Below, piece by piece: positions 8,238 to 17,480 of a DNA stretch of 64,000 bases (the first letter of the stretch is position 1; the number at the start of each line of letters is the position of its first letter). The notes under the pieces were generated by a model that did not search any database, was not told the origin of the DNA, and worked only from the letters and a program-made list of their open reading frames with translations. The position numbers were made by a program, and so were the translations under genes. The stretch is from an uncultured Spirochaetaceae bacterium (GTDB lineage: Bacteria > Spirochaetota > Spirochaetia > Sphaerochaetales > Sphaerochaetaceae): positions 1 to 64,000 of the forward strand of contig CALXKJ010000011.1 of the NCBI GenBank assembly GCA_944388955.1, given 5' to 3'.

Positions 8238-9017
8238 TCATGAATGGAGAAAGTCATCAAGATGGCTTATAAGCGTTTTCAGCGCCTTGATATGTCCATC
8301 CTTCGCTACCGTGTGTATTGCTCTTTCGATATCATCGTCCATATCCTTCGGGAAATCCTTGAGAAGGTGCGCATATTGGAGAAGTTTCTTCTCTCCCGGA
8401 TGATACGTCCTGTTATACGCAAAGAGAATGTCAAAGTAGGATGACAGTATCGCAGTCAGCCTGTGGTTGCTGCTGACTATATCATGACGCTTCTTTGCCA
8501 GTTCCGCCTGTATCATGAATGTCGATGCGCCGCTTCCGTTGATTACCCTGGCATTCTTTCTGATGATATTCGTCCTGAGCTCTTCCGGATATCCGCTGTT
8601 TATCTCATCCTGAATGCGTTTGAACCAGCCATTCCTGTCGAAAAGAATCTCTGAAGTGGAGATGTTATGAAGGAAGCAGGTTGTGTATCCGACCCTTGCG
8701 TTATGATGCCTATAGACATCATCCACCTCCCTTTCAGTCCATTCCAGGCTTCTGTACATGATATCAAAGACATTGCCGTCTTTATCAATGCATTCATCAC
8801 CTTCCTCAAAAGGTGAGCAGTTTACTGAAACATGCGGAAACATTGAATCGAATATGCATTCTCTTTCTTCCGGCATGATACGGCTGGATGAATACACATA
8901 AATATCCCAGTCCGATGAATCATCATTGATTGCACACTTCCTTGAGCCGGAAAGACATATGGATTCTGTTTTCGTGATGTCAGCAAGCGACTCTGTGATA
9001 TATCTCAGGCTGCTCAT
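8238..9017 (-). CDS. Nucleotidyltransferase-domain protein
   Basis: This 259-aa protein has a Pol-beta/aminoglycoside-adenylyltransferase-like core: LSGSRKCAINDDSSDWDIYVY at residues ~21-41 gives the GS motif and the DxD metal ligands. A helical C-terminal half (~110-250) resembles DUF4037/AadA-like substrate domains. The substrate is unknown; it could modify a small molecule or a protein. Its start overlaps the stop of the 88-aa protein gene by four bases (ATGA), so the two are cotranscribed on the minus strand, against the direction of the purine locus. Confidence 0.65.
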   Translation of the reverse strand: MSSLRYITESLADITKTESICLSGSRKCAINDDSSDWDIYVYSSSRIMPEERECIFDSMFPHVSVNCSPFEEGDECIDKDGNVFDIMYRSLEWTEREVDDVYRHHNARVGYTTCFLHNISTSEILFDRNGWFKRIQDEINSGYPEELRTNIIRKNARVINGSGASTFMIQAELAKKRHDIVSSNHRLTAILSSYFDILFAYNRTYHPGEKKLLQYAHLLKDFPKDMDDDIERAIHTVAKDGHIKALKTLISHLDDFLHS

Positions 9018-9280
9018 TTCTCAGGCTTCGGGTCTTCCCATGCGAGATTCCCTTCCTTGTCGGTATATGTATACGCAATAGCATAGTAGATGATTGGATC
9101 CTTCTCCTTCCACCTTCTGTATGCGGCAGAGACGGCAGACGCCATGCCTCTGTTGTTTACATAATCCTTGCCTTTATCCAGAAGGATTGCCCTGAGTGCA
9201 CCAAGGGAAATCTGTATCTTCTTTGAATAAAGTGCTATCGCAAGCTCCCCGATGAATTCGTAAATCTCGTCGTTCGTCAT
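9014..9280 (-). CDS. Small conserved-looking hypothetical protein
   Basis: This 88-aa protein has no recognised domain. It is mostly helical, with a segment ALRAILLDKGKDYVNNRGMA and a C-terminal charged tail ending EDPKPEK. It is coupled by an ATGA overlap to the downstream nucleotidyltransferase gene, so a functional pair (for example regulator or partner with nucleotidyltransferase) is possible. An AAGGAGA ribosome site lies upstream of the start. No cysteine, signal peptide or membrane segment is seen. Confidence 0.6.
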   Translation of the reverse strand: MTNDEIYEFIGELAIALYSKKIQISLGALRAILLDKGKDYVNNRGMASAVSAAYRRWKEKDPIIYYAIAYTYTDKEGNLAWEDPKPEK

Positions 9281-9467
9281 AATCTGAATCTCCTTTTATC
9301 ATCGTAACCACAGGGGACGGATGCCGCAAGGATAACATGTACCTTTGTCGGTATTTTCATACTCCAAATATCTCTTCCACCTTCTGCCTTTTGTGCTATG
9401 CTGTAGATGCAATAAGTCAGGTAATTATCCATTATAAAAAGAAAAAGATAATGGAAATGGAGGAAAA

Positions 9468-11606
9468 ATGCCGGCGACTGGGATTAATGACAGGATAGTT
9501 AGGGTTGACGCGGCAGCAAAGGCAAGAGGTGAAGCTAAATACGCTTGTGATTACACCTTCCCCGATATGCTTTATGCTTATATGATCCGCTCATCAATAC
9601 CTCGCGGAACGATAGACAGCATCGATATGCCTAATCTTCCGGAGGGCTACTATTTCATCAGTGCAAAGGATATACCGCCAGAGGGAAAGAATGAGCTCTG
9701 GATGATTGCGAAGGACTGGAGATGCTTTGCTGACGGCGATGTGCGCTTTGTCGGTGAGACAATAGGTCTTCTTGTCGGTCCTGACAGGAACATGCTGAAA
9801 TATCTCTCGGAGCACATTGAGATCAAATATACGGAAATGGAGCCTGCAATCTCCATCAATGACGCTATTGCGCTCAAAGGCGGTCCGATTGTCGGCAGCG
9901 ATAACGTCATGTGCCAGCTTTTTGTCGAGAAGGGCAAGCCGATGGAAGAGGTCTTCAGAGAAGCGGATTCAGTTTTCGAGGAGACAATCGAGACAGGTTT
10001 CCAGGAGCATGTCCATCTTGAGACAAATGCCGCCATAGCGACGATTGAGGATGGCAAGTACACAATCTACGCATCCGCTCAGTGCCCATTCTACATCAGC
10101 AAGGCAGTAGCCGGGCTTCTGGGACTTGAGCAGAAGGATATCGTCATAAAACAGACGACGACAGGCGGTGCTTTCGGCGGTAAAGAGCATTTCCCTGATG
10201 TTCTCTGCGGTCCGCTTCTTGTCGCTGAATATAAGATAAGGAAACCGATAAAGCTTATTTTCGACAGGGAAGAGGATATGCTTTATTCTGTAAAGCGCCA
10301 TCCGTCGAAGATAACCCTGAAGACAGCGCTCGATAAAGATGGAAACATCCTGGGAATCGATGGCCTTGTGTATTACAATGGCGGTCCGTATCTTTCGGGA
10401 ACATATGTTGTACTTCAGAGAGGAGTTTTCCATGCCAATGGTGTCTATGACATACCGAATACATATGTGAAGGGAATCGGAATAGCTACAAACACATTCC
10501 CCTCCGATGCATTCCGTGGCTTCGGGGCGCCTCAGACTCTCTTTGCCATCGAAACCCATATGGAGCATATCGCGAAGAAGTTCGGTTTTGATCCTGCGGA
10601 GTATAAGTCAAGGTACTTTCTCAAGAAAGATAGCGAGACGATAACCAATGGTCATATCATAGAGCGTGTGATGCTTCCCGAGATGCTCGAGAAAGTAGCC
10701 ACTGCTTCGGATTACTGGAGGAAATCAAAGGAGTACAAGACTGGCGAAGGCCGGGGAATCGGTATCTCATTCTATAACCATGGAGGTGCTTTCACAGGAA
10801 ATGGTGAGCAGGCCATCATCAAAGCCCATGCCCGGCTTGTGAAGACTGGTGACAGAGTCCGTATCGAAGTGGGCTCCACTGAGATGGGGCAGGGCTTCCA
10901 GACAACACTCAGGAAGATCGCCGCAGCCACGCTTGGTATTTCAATCGAGCAGATTGATTACGACAATCCTGATACATCAAAAGTCCCTGACTCAGGTCCT
11001 ACTGCAGCTTCCAGATCCACGATGATAGTCGGAAGGCTTGTCCAGCGCTGCGGTGAGGAGATGAAGGAAAGGTGGAATGAAGGTGACTTCTCAGTGGAGA
11101 AGGAGTATGAGCACCCGGAAGGCCATCCATGGAATCAGGAGACATTCCGCGGCGATGCCTATCTTGGCTATGGCTGGGGCTGCGCTGCTGTCGAGGTTGA
11201 AGCTGATAAGCTTACTAATGAAATCAAGGTTGTGGGTATATGGTCTTGCCATGATATCGGTCATGCAATCGATGAGCTTATAGTCCATGGGCAGGTCAAT
11301 GGAGGTATTGTCCAGTCCCTTGGATATGCTTCGATGGAGAAGATGGAGAACCGTAAGGGATATTTCAAGCAGACATCGATGTCTGACTATGTAATCCCGA
11401 CAAGTATGGATTTCCCGAAACAGGAATGGTCACTGGTGGAGAATCCATATGAATGGGGTCCTTTCGGAGCGAAGGGAATGGGTGAGCTTGTCTTCAATGG
11501 CGCAGATGCCGCATACATCGATGCTGTCGAGAGAGCGCTGGGGATAACAGTGCATAAGATCCCTATGCCACCAGAGGATATTGAGGAGGCGCTGGATGCT
11601 GAGTGA
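9468..11606 (+). CDS. xdhA: Xanthine dehydrogenase family, molybdopterin-binding subunit
   Basis: This 712-aa large subunit of a three-part molybdenum hydroxylase is close in size to XdhA. Family motifs are VRVDAAAKARGEAKY at the N-terminus, TTGGAFGGKEH near 230, DAFRGFGAPQT near 348, GSTEMGQGF near 470, a PTAASRS segment near 510, and GAKGMGELVFNGA near 667, which holds the catalytic glutamate. It hydroxylates a purine or related heterocycle; with selD, yedE and yqeC nearby, the active site probably carries the labile selenium ligand. The start has a GGAGGAAAA ribosome site. The reading frame overlaps the Fe-S subunit gene by 11 bases, opening a five-gene operon that ends at 16514. Confidence 0.9.
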   Translation: MPATGINDRIVRVDAAAKARGEAKYACDYTFPDMLYAYMIRSSIPRGTIDSIDMPNLPEGYYFISAKDIPPEGKNELWMIAKDWRCFADGDVRFVGETIGLLVGPDRNMLKYLSEHIEIKYTEMEPAISINDAIALKGGPIVGSDNVMCQLFVEKGKPMEEVFREADSVFEETIETGFQEHVHLETNAAIATIEDGKYTIYASAQCPFYISKAVAGLLGLEQKDIVIKQTTTGGAFGGKEHFPDVLCGPLLVAEYKIRKPIKLIFDREEDMLYSVKRHPSKITLKTALDKDGNILGIDGLVYYNGGPYLSGTYVVLQRGVFHANGVYDIPNTYVKGIGIATNTFPSDAFRGFGAPQTLFAIETHMEHIAKKFGFDPAEYKSRYFLKKDSETITNGHIIERVMLPEMLEKVATASDYWRKSKEYKTGEGRGIGISFYNHGGAFTGNGEQAIIKAHARLVKTGDRVRIEVGSTEMGQGFQTTLRKIAAATLGISIEQIDYDNPDTSKVPDSGPTAASRSTMIVGRLVQRCGEEMKERWNEGDFSVEKEYEHPEGHPWNQETFRGDAYLGYGWGCAAVEVEADKLTNEIKVVGIWSCHDIGHAIDELIVHGQVNGGIVQSLGYASMEKMENRKGYFKQTSMSDYVIPTSMDFPKQEWSLVENPYEWGPFGAKGMGELVFNGADAAYIDAVERALGITVHKIPMPPEDIEEALDAE

Positions 11607-12078
11607 GATTGTATTCTACGTGAATGATAAGAAGACTGTGTTCAGCGGTAATCCGCTTACACGGCTTATAGATGTCCTGAGGGATGATCTTCATCTCACA
11701 GGTGTGAAAGAGGGATGCGGAGAAGGTGAATGTGGCGCTTGCTCTGTCTTGAAAGATGGAAAGCTCGTTACAAGCTGCATAATCCCTGTCGGTGCAGTCA
11801 ATGGCTCCCATATCTACACGATTGAGGGAATCAGGGACACTGAGAAAGGCAAGTGCATCGTCGATGCTTTTGTCGAAGGCGGTGCTGTCCAGTGCGGTTT
11901 CTGTATCCCCGGTATGGTCATGGCGGCTTATGCTCTGCTGGAGTCCAATCCACATCCTGATGATGAAGCGATAAGGCAAGGTATCAGCGGTAATATATGC
12001 AGATGCACAGGCTATGATCTCATAGTCGAAAGCATAAAGCTCGCTTCTGAGAGAGGAGGTGCACTATGGGAGAAATGA
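11596..12078 (+). CDS. xdhC: Xanthine dehydrogenase family, [2Fe-2S] subunit
   Basis: This 160-aa protein has two [2Fe-2S] clusters. The plant-type ferredoxin half holds GCGEGECGAC plus a later TSC. The helical half holds VQCGFCIPG and NICRCTGY. All eight expected cysteines are present. It passes electrons from the molybdenum site to the FAD subunit. I start it at the ATG at 11596 (MLSEIVFYVND), which has GAGGAGG upstream. The name follows the E. coli xdhABC scheme and should not be confused with the XdhC-type maturation factor at 16545. Confidence 0.9.
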   Translation: MLSEIVFYVNDKKTVFSGNPLTRLIDVLRDDLHLTGVKEGCGEGECGACSVLKDGKLVTSCIIPVGAVNGSHIYTIEGIRDTEKGKCIVDAFVEGGAVQCGFCIPGMVMAAYALLESNPHPDDEAIRQGISGNICRCTGYDLIVESIKLASERGGALWEK

Positions 12079-12935
12079 TTTACGTCCCTACGACGCTTGA
12101 AGAAGCGCTGCAGATAAGGAAGGAGACAGGAGCAAGACCACTTGCCGGTGGCTCTGATATCATGGTGCAAGGTAAGCGCGGTATAGGGCTGTGTCCAGAG
12201 CTTCCATATTCTGTGATGATTATCTCGGGACTTGATGAGCTTAAAGGCATTACCGCTTCTGAAGACGGCTCCGTGACGATAGGGGCCCTTGCAACTCCTT
12301 CAGAGATTGCTTCGTCATCTATTGTGCCATGGCATGTGAGAAAAGCCGCCTCCGGGATGGGTGCTATCGCGCTGAGAAATACTGCAACAATAGGTGGCAA
12401 TATAGGGAATGCCTCTCCGAAGGGAGACCTTCCGCAGCCACTGATTCTCCTTGATGCATACCTTGTTCTTGCATCAGAAAGGGGAGAGCGTACGATATCT
12501 GTCGATGATTTTATTATCGGTGCGAAAAAGACAGCGCTTATGGATGATGAAATCATAAAGAGCGTCGTTATACCTCACTCGTCATTCACATACAGCTATT
12601 ACAGGAAGATCGGCATGAGAAGAGCCAACGCTATATCAAAGCTTTCTCTTTCTGCGGCGATGACAGTGCAAAACGGGGAAATAACGGATTTCCGCGCCTC
12701 TTCGGGTGCAGCTGGACCGAAGGTCATCAGATCAAGAAGCGCTGAGGATATTATAAGAGGAAGGAAGATAGATGAGATTCCATCGCTTAAGGAGGATTTC
12801 CTGTCAGCATGGAATGATGCCATCTCTCCGCACGCGATGCCTGAGTATAGACGTCATACAACGCGGAGAATGCTTGAATATTTCCTTGATGAGATTTCAC
12901 GAGGCGCTGAGCCTGGAATCATAGGGGAGGAGTGA
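12066..12935 (+). CDS. xdhB: Xanthine dehydrogenase family, FAD-binding subunit
   Basis: This 289-aa CO-dehydrogenase-flavoprotein-type subunit has the FAD pyrophosphate motifs LAGGSDIMVQ near residue 28 and TATIGGNIGNASPKGD near 105-120, followed by a C-terminal helical domain. Its start lies 13 bases inside the Fe-S subunit gene, with AGGAGG ahead of it. It completes an XdhA/B/C-type enzyme and should reduce NAD+ or another acceptor. The next gene, also an FAD subunit, overlaps its stop (ATGA), so two paralogous flavoproteins are made from one message. Confidence 0.9.
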   Translation: MGEMIYVPTTLEEALQIRKETGARPLAGGSDIMVQGKRGIGLCPELPYSVMIISGLDELKGITASEDGSVTIGALATPSEIASSSIVPWHVRKAASGMGAIALRNTATIGGNIGNASPKGDLPQPLILLDAYLVLASERGERTISVDDFIIGAKKTALMDDEIIKSVVIPHSSFTYSYYRKIGMRRANAISKLSLSAAMTVQNGEITDFRASSGAAGPKVIRSRSAEDIIRGRKIDEIPSLKEDFLSAWNDAISPHAMPEYRRHTTRRMLEYFLDEISRGAEPGIIGEE

Positions 12936-13645
12936 TGAGGAGAATAATCTCTGCTACGTCAGCTGAAGAGGCTGTAAAGCTCAGACATGAGATAGAGAAT
13001 TCTTCATATCTTGCGGGGGGAACCGAGGTGATGCGCCTTGGTTCCTCTATTGATGAGGAATGTACTCTTATCGATATTTCTTCGCTGCCGCTTTCCGGGA
13101 TAACAAAGGAAAACGGGAAGATCCGAATCGGTGCGCTTACACCGCTTGAAGATATAAGGAATTCTGAGCTGGTTCCTGCATTCATCCGCGAGGCGGCCTC
13201 TTTTGCCGCTTCCCTCCAGCTCAGGAACGCTGCGACTATTGGTGGCAATTTCGCGCTCAGACGCTCTGATAGCTACATGGCTGCCGCGCTTCTGGCCTCA
13301 GGCTGTACGCTGAGAGTCATGTGCACGAAAGGCGAGAAAGAAAAGAGTGTCTCGGAATATTTTGAGAAGAAAGGCTGCCGCGCTCTGATTCTCTCTTTTG
13401 ATATTGATGAATCAAGGAAGGGAAGCGTGAATCGGATTGGCCGGTCATCACACTCACATGCTGCTGTGATAATGGCAGAAAGCATGGGTATCTGGGCTTA
13501 TTCAGTTTCAGGGTCTGGGATTGCATACGGCTCAGATCGTAATGTTTATGAGTCGATTGACTACCACTCTGATCTTACAGGCAGTGCTGAATACAAGAAG
13601 TATCTGGCTTCTGTCCTAGCTGAGGAGGGCTCTGATGATTGTTAA
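12932..13645 (+). CDS. ygfM: YgfM-type FAD-binding subunit of second Mo hydroxylase
   Basis: This 237-aa FAD-binding protein is a paralogue of its upstream neighbour. It has the motifs LAGGTEVMRLG near residue 30 and NAATIGGNFALRRSD near 100, and it lacks part of the C-terminal domain. Length and position directly before xdhD match the YgfM family ("probable selenate reductase FAD-binding subunit"). Start and stop overlap the flanking genes (ATGA at 12932; an 11-base overlap with xdhD), so expression is coupled. It probably forms a complex with XdhD and receives its electrons. Confidence 0.85.
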   Translation: MMRRIISATSAEEAVKLRHEIENSSYLAGGTEVMRLGSSIDEECTLIDISSLPLSGITKENGKIRIGALTPLEDIRNSELVPAFIREAASFAASLQLRNAATIGGNFALRRSDSYMAAALLASGCTLRVMCTKGEKEKSVSEYFEKKGCRALILSFDIDESRKGSVNRIGRSSHSHAAVIMAESMGIWAYSVSGSGIAYGSDRNVYESIDYHSDLTGSAEYKKYLASVLAEEGSDDC

Positions 13646-16514
13646 TGCTATAGTCAATGGCAAGCGCATGGCACTTGAAGGGCGTGAGGATGAAAGACTG
13701 AGGGATGTACTCTACCGAAGTGGATTCAACAGTGTCAGGGATTCCGATGATGCGGAAGGATTTGCAGGTTCTGATACCATTGTTTTCAATAATCGCCTCA
13801 GATACTCCAATCTGATAATGCTTTATCAGGCAGAAGGGTCTGTGATAAGAACTCCGGAGAGCCTTCTCGATGGACGTGAAATCAATGATGTCCAGAAGGC
13901 AATGGTCAAAGCAGGTGTCGTGCAGAGCGCATATAACGCTCCTGAAGCGGCTCTGGCACTTACATTCCTTCTTGAGAACAATCCCAATCCATCAAAGGAT
14001 GAGATAAAGGAAGCTCTCTCTGGTATCTTCATCCGTGATGCGGGGTATGAGCACTACTTCCTCGCTGTGGACATGGTCAAGGAGATGAGGAGCGGAAATG
14101 GAGAAACGACGATAGCATCCGGACCTTCTTTCCGTGAGAATCTGCGGTATGTCGGGAAGCCGACAGGGAAGATTGACGGGGAGGCACTTGTTTCAGGTGA
14201 GCGCTTGTTCGTGGAGGATAAAGTCCAGAGCAACGCATATGCTATGCATGTACTCCGCTCTCCGTTTGCCCATGCCTATATTCTCTCAATAGACACGTCG
14301 GAAGCTGAGAAGATGGAAGGTGTTGTCGATATCATCACGGCATTCAACTGCCCTGATATTTACTACATGCAAGCCGGTCAGGGCTATCCTGAGCCATCAC
14401 CGTATGACAGGAGGCTATTCAACAGGAAAGTCAGGCATGTCGGGGACCGTGTTGCGGCGGTAATAGCGGAAACAGAGGAAATCGCACTCAAGGCATCTTC
14501 CCTGATTAAGGTTGAGTATGAGCCTATAAAACCTGTATTCACTGTCGAGGAAGCAATGGAAGAGGGCGCGCCTCTTGTGCACAACGGCGTTGTAGAGTAT
14601 GCCTCTGGCGCTCCCGATGACCTTGATGAGTACAATAGCAAGGCAGATGAGCGTGACGGCAAGGTCATCTATCAGTTCCCTCTCCATGCTGATATCAGGA
14701 AGAATATCGCGGCTTCGGCGCATGGTGGTATCGGTGATATCGAGAAAGGCTTTGCTGAGGCGGATGCTGTTGTCGATGAGACATATCAGACAAGCCAGGT
14801 CCAGTGCACGCCACTTGAGCCTCACGTGTGCTATGCGTATATCGAGGGTGGCAGGCTGGTTCTCAGATGCTCGACGCAGGTACCATACCATGTGCGTCGT
14901 ATCGTCGCTAAAGTGTGTGATATCCCAGAGAATAAGGTACATGTCATAAAGGAGCGCGTCGGTGGCGGATATGGCTCAAAGCAGGATATTCTTATCGAGG
15001 ATCTTGTCGGCTATGCTGTATGGAAGACAGGAAAGCCTATATACTACCGCAATACGCGAGCTGAGGAGTTCTATGCCAATTCCACACGTCATCCGATGCG
15101 TGTGCGGGTGAAGATGGGCGGAAAGAAAGATGGTACTATCACTGCAATCTATATGGATGTAAGGGCAAATACAGGACCTTATGGCAATCACTGCCTTACA
15201 GTTCCGATGAACGCCTCATCAAAGACTCTACCTATCTTCCGTGTCGATAACATGTATTACGATCTCATAACGTACTACACGAATATCCCTCCAACTGGTG
15301 CTTATCAGGGATATGGGGCACCTAAGGGTTATTTCGGTATCATATCCGCAATGGGTGAGCTGGCGTTCAAGCTTGGTATCGATCCGCTGGAGATGGCGAG
15401 GAAGAATATCGTCAGTGAAGGATATATGCTTGAAATCCTCAAGGGCCTTGGAGAAGGAAGGGAAGGCACCGTTGTTCCAGTCGGATCCTGCGGACTTCGG
15501 GAAGCACTTGATCTTGGTGCTGAGATGATAGACTGGGGCAAGAAGGAGGAGTCTGAGGATCCTGACTGGAAAATCGGCAAGGGTTTTGCAATGATACAGC
15601 AAGGCTCGGGACTTCCAGGCCTTGACCATTCAAACGCACAGGTGAAGCTGTTAACGGATGGCACGATTCTTGTTCTCTCTGGCGGTGCGGATCTCGGTAC
15701 AGGTCTTGATACGATTTCAGCGAAAATCGCGGCAGAGATTCTCCAGGTTCCGCTTGATATCGTTTCCGTTGTCTCCGGCGATACTGATTCGTGCATGTTC
15801 GACACTGGCGCGTACGCCTCTTCCGGTACATATTTCTCAGGCAATGCATCCCTTCGGGCTGCTGAGGACCTCAAGAGCAAGATGCTTAAGGAAGCTGCGC
15901 TGCAGATGGGTGAGAATGAAGAGGATCTTGTTCTTGAGTACCCAGGATTCGTAAAGTCTCTAAAGAGTGGGAAGAAACTTTCATATTTCACACTCTCTCA
16001 TGACGCGACTGCAGGTGATGGACGTGGACAGCTCATCGGGACTGGCTCGTTTACCACGCCTAATTTCGCAGTGCCTTATGGCGCACATTTCGCAGAAGTC
16101 GCTGTGAATGTGAAGACAGGTGAGATAAAGGTCAGGAAGTTCTACGCCCTTCAGGATGCAGGAACTCCGATTAATCCTGAGATTGCCCTGTGCCAGATTT
16201 ATGGTGCGGCAATGAAGTCGATAGGACACACGCTTTATGAGGATATGGTCCTTGATAAGGATGGCAGATGCCTTACTACGGACTTCACGGATTATTGTGT
16301 GCCTATGGTTGATGAGACGCCTGATGATTTCCGTGCTGAGCTAATAGATGTCAATGACAAATTCGGACCGTTCGGTGCAAAGTCGATATCTGAGATAGCC
16401 TGCAATGGTGCGGCCCCTGCAATTGCGATGGCGATAGCTGACGCGACAGGCGTATGGGTAAGATCCTGGCCTATAACAGGTGAGAAAATCCTGAAAGGCC
16501 TCGGGAAATTCTGA
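13635..16514 (+). CDS. xdhD: XdhD-type selenium-dependent molybdenum hydroxylase
   Basis: This 959-aa fusion combines an N-terminal domain with the fold order of the [2Fe-2S] subunit (~1-155) and a molybdopterin domain. Key motifs are ERVGGGYGSKQD near 437, AYQGYGAPKG near 556, GADLGTGLDT near 685 and PFGAKSISEIACNGAA near 912 with the catalytic Glu. The N-terminal domain has no cysteine at all: SVRDSDDAEGFAGSD replaces GC..G.CGAC, QSAYNAP replaces QCGFC.P, and FIRDAGY replaces CRCTGY. I recall the same loss in E. coli XdhD, so it is an orthologue feature rather than a local defect. Substrate is probably a purine such as urate or an oxopurine. A terminator follows. Confidence 0.9.
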   Translation: MIVNAIVNGKRMALEGREDERLRDVLYRSGFNSVRDSDDAEGFAGSDTIVFNNRLRYSNLIMLYQAEGSVIRTPESLLDGREINDVQKAMVKAGVVQSAYNAPEAALALTFLLENNPNPSKDEIKEALSGIFIRDAGYEHYFLAVDMVKEMRSGNGETTIASGPSFRENLRYVGKPTGKIDGEALVSGERLFVEDKVQSNAYAMHVLRSPFAHAYILSIDTSEAEKMEGVVDIITAFNCPDIYYMQAGQGYPEPSPYDRRLFNRKVRHVGDRVAAVIAETEEIALKASSLIKVEYEPIKPVFTVEEAMEEGAPLVHNGVVEYASGAPDDLDEYNSKADERDGKVIYQFPLHADIRKNIAASAHGGIGDIEKGFAEADAVVDETYQTSQVQCTPLEPHVCYAYIEGGRLVLRCSTQVPYHVRRIVAKVCDIPENKVHVIKERVGGGYGSKQDILIEDLVGYAVWKTGKPIYYRNTRAEEFYANSTRHPMRVRVKMGGKKDGTITAIYMDVRANTGPYGNHCLTVPMNASSKTLPIFRVDNMYYDLITYYTNIPPTGAYQGYGAPKGYFGIISAMGELAFKLGIDPLEMARKNIVSEGYMLEILKGLGEGREGTVVPVGSCGLREALDLGAEMIDWGKKEESEDPDWKIGKGFAMIQQGSGLPGLDHSNAQVKLLTDGTILVLSGGADLGTGLDTISAKIAAEILQVPLDIVSVVSGDTDSCMFDTGAYASSGTYFSGNASLRAAEDLKSKMLKEAALQMGENEEDLVLEYPGFVKSLKSGKKLSYFTLSHDATAGDGRGQLIGTGSFTTPNFAVPYGAHFAEVAVNVKTGEIKVRKFYALQDAGTPINPEIALCQIYGAAMKSIGHTLYEDMVLDKDGRCLTTDFTDYCVPMVDETPDDFRAELIDVNDKFGPFGAKSISEIACNGAAPAIAMAIADATGVWVRSWPITGEKILKGLGKF

Positions 16515-16519
16515 GTTTG

Positions 16520-16545
16520 AAGGTGCGGCTTCGGCTGCACCTTTT
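16520..16545. terminator. Bidirectional terminator between xdhD and the XdhC-like gene
   Basis: AAGGTGCGGC / GCTGCACCTT forms a 10-bp stem (one G-T pair) with a TTCG loop, followed by TTTTC. It serves the convergent gene ends at 16514 and 16545. Confidence 0.8.
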
Positions 16546-17480
16546 CATATACGTGTGAAGAGGACTTTCTCATCACCTCCACAGACCATGCCTATATCAC
16601 TGCTATTGTTGAGCGTGTAGTGGCGAAGAAGCACTGAGTCCCCATTTATTAGCATCTTCCTCGCTTTATCTATAGCGTCTTTCTCTATTGCACCACCACC
16701 GATAGTCGAATAGACATTCTCGCATGTTACGAGCATCATGCTTCCTTCGGCGCGTGGTGCTGAGCCATGTTTCTCTATGATTCTTACAGCAATTCCGTCA
16801 TTGTTATCTGCCATTGTTTCCAATAGTGACGGAGAGATTACCGTTATATGCTTCTCAGCTCTGAAGATGCTGATTATCTCAGCCATTATTGAGATAGCAA
16901 TTTCCTCCGGTGTCTCCGCCCCGATTCCAAGTCCTATCGGGGCATGAACTTTCATGAGCTTCTCCTCACTTATACCTCGCTCTCTGAGAATATCGTAGGT
17001 TCGTGCAACTTTCCCTTTTGAGCCAATCATCCCAATATACGAGGACTTATGTGAAAGCGCGTATTCAAGGCATGCAGTATCATACTCGTGTCCATGTGTG
17101 AAAATAGCGTAATACGGTGAGAAGGCATTATACTCGCGCTCAAGAAGCTTGCTGTATGGAGCAACATGCCTTTCAGCATTTGGAAATCTCTCTTCTGTCA
17201 GGAGTTCAGCCCTGTCATCGAGTATCGTGAACTTCATCGATAAGAGATCTGATAAATCATAGAGGGCTTTTCCTATATGACCTGCACCGAATGCTATGAT
17301 ATGCGGTTCTGGCTTGATTATCTCTGTGTATAAGCTTGCAGGAAAGACTTTCCTTTCTGATGATGATGCGACAAGACACCCATTCTGGAATATAGCCTCT
17401 TCTCCTGTCTCTGTATCAGTCCGCCTTTCAATGTCTCCGTTTCTCAGAGCCGCGAGGAATGCACGGTAATACTCACTCAT
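16545..17480 (-). CDS. XdhC/CoxI family Mo-hydroxylase maturation factor, swapped domain order
   Basis: This 311-aa protein belongs to the family that inserts and sulfurates (or selenates) the molybdenum cofactor of hydroxylases. The Rossmann XdhC_C-type domain comes first (IIAFGAGHIGKALYDLSD near 62, then DDRAELL). The XdhC_CoxI domain comes second (near 215-311: IIEKHGSAPRAEGSMML, TIGGGAIE, GMVCGG). In the best-known XdhC proteins the order is the reverse. The start codon overlaps the end of the cysteine desulfurase gene by 8 bases, and the two form a minus-strand maturation operon facing the structural genes. Likely role: loading Se or S onto the XdhA and XdhD cofactors. Confidence 0.8.
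   Translation of the reverse strand: MSEYYRAFLAALRNGDIERRTDTETGEEAIFQNGCLVASSSERKVFPASLYTEIIKPEPHIIAFGAGHIGKALYDLSDLLSMKFTILDDRAELLTEERFPNAERHVAPYSKLLEREYNAFSPYYAIFTHGHEYDTACLEYALSHKSSYIGMIGSKGKVARTYDILRERGISEEKLMKVHAPIGLGIGAETPEEIAISIMAEIISIFRAEKHITVISPSLLETMADNNDGIAVRIIEKHGSAPRAEGSMMLVTCENVYSTIGGGAIEKDAIDKARKMLINGDSVLLRHYTLNNSSDIGMVCGGDEKVLFTRI

Noticed and set aside
9281-9467. Possible molybdenum-cofactor riboswitch upstream of the xdh operon
   Set aside because: I looked for the conserved Moco RNA core and its paired stems in the 187-bp leader and did not find them; only an extended -10-like TGCTATGCT is present.
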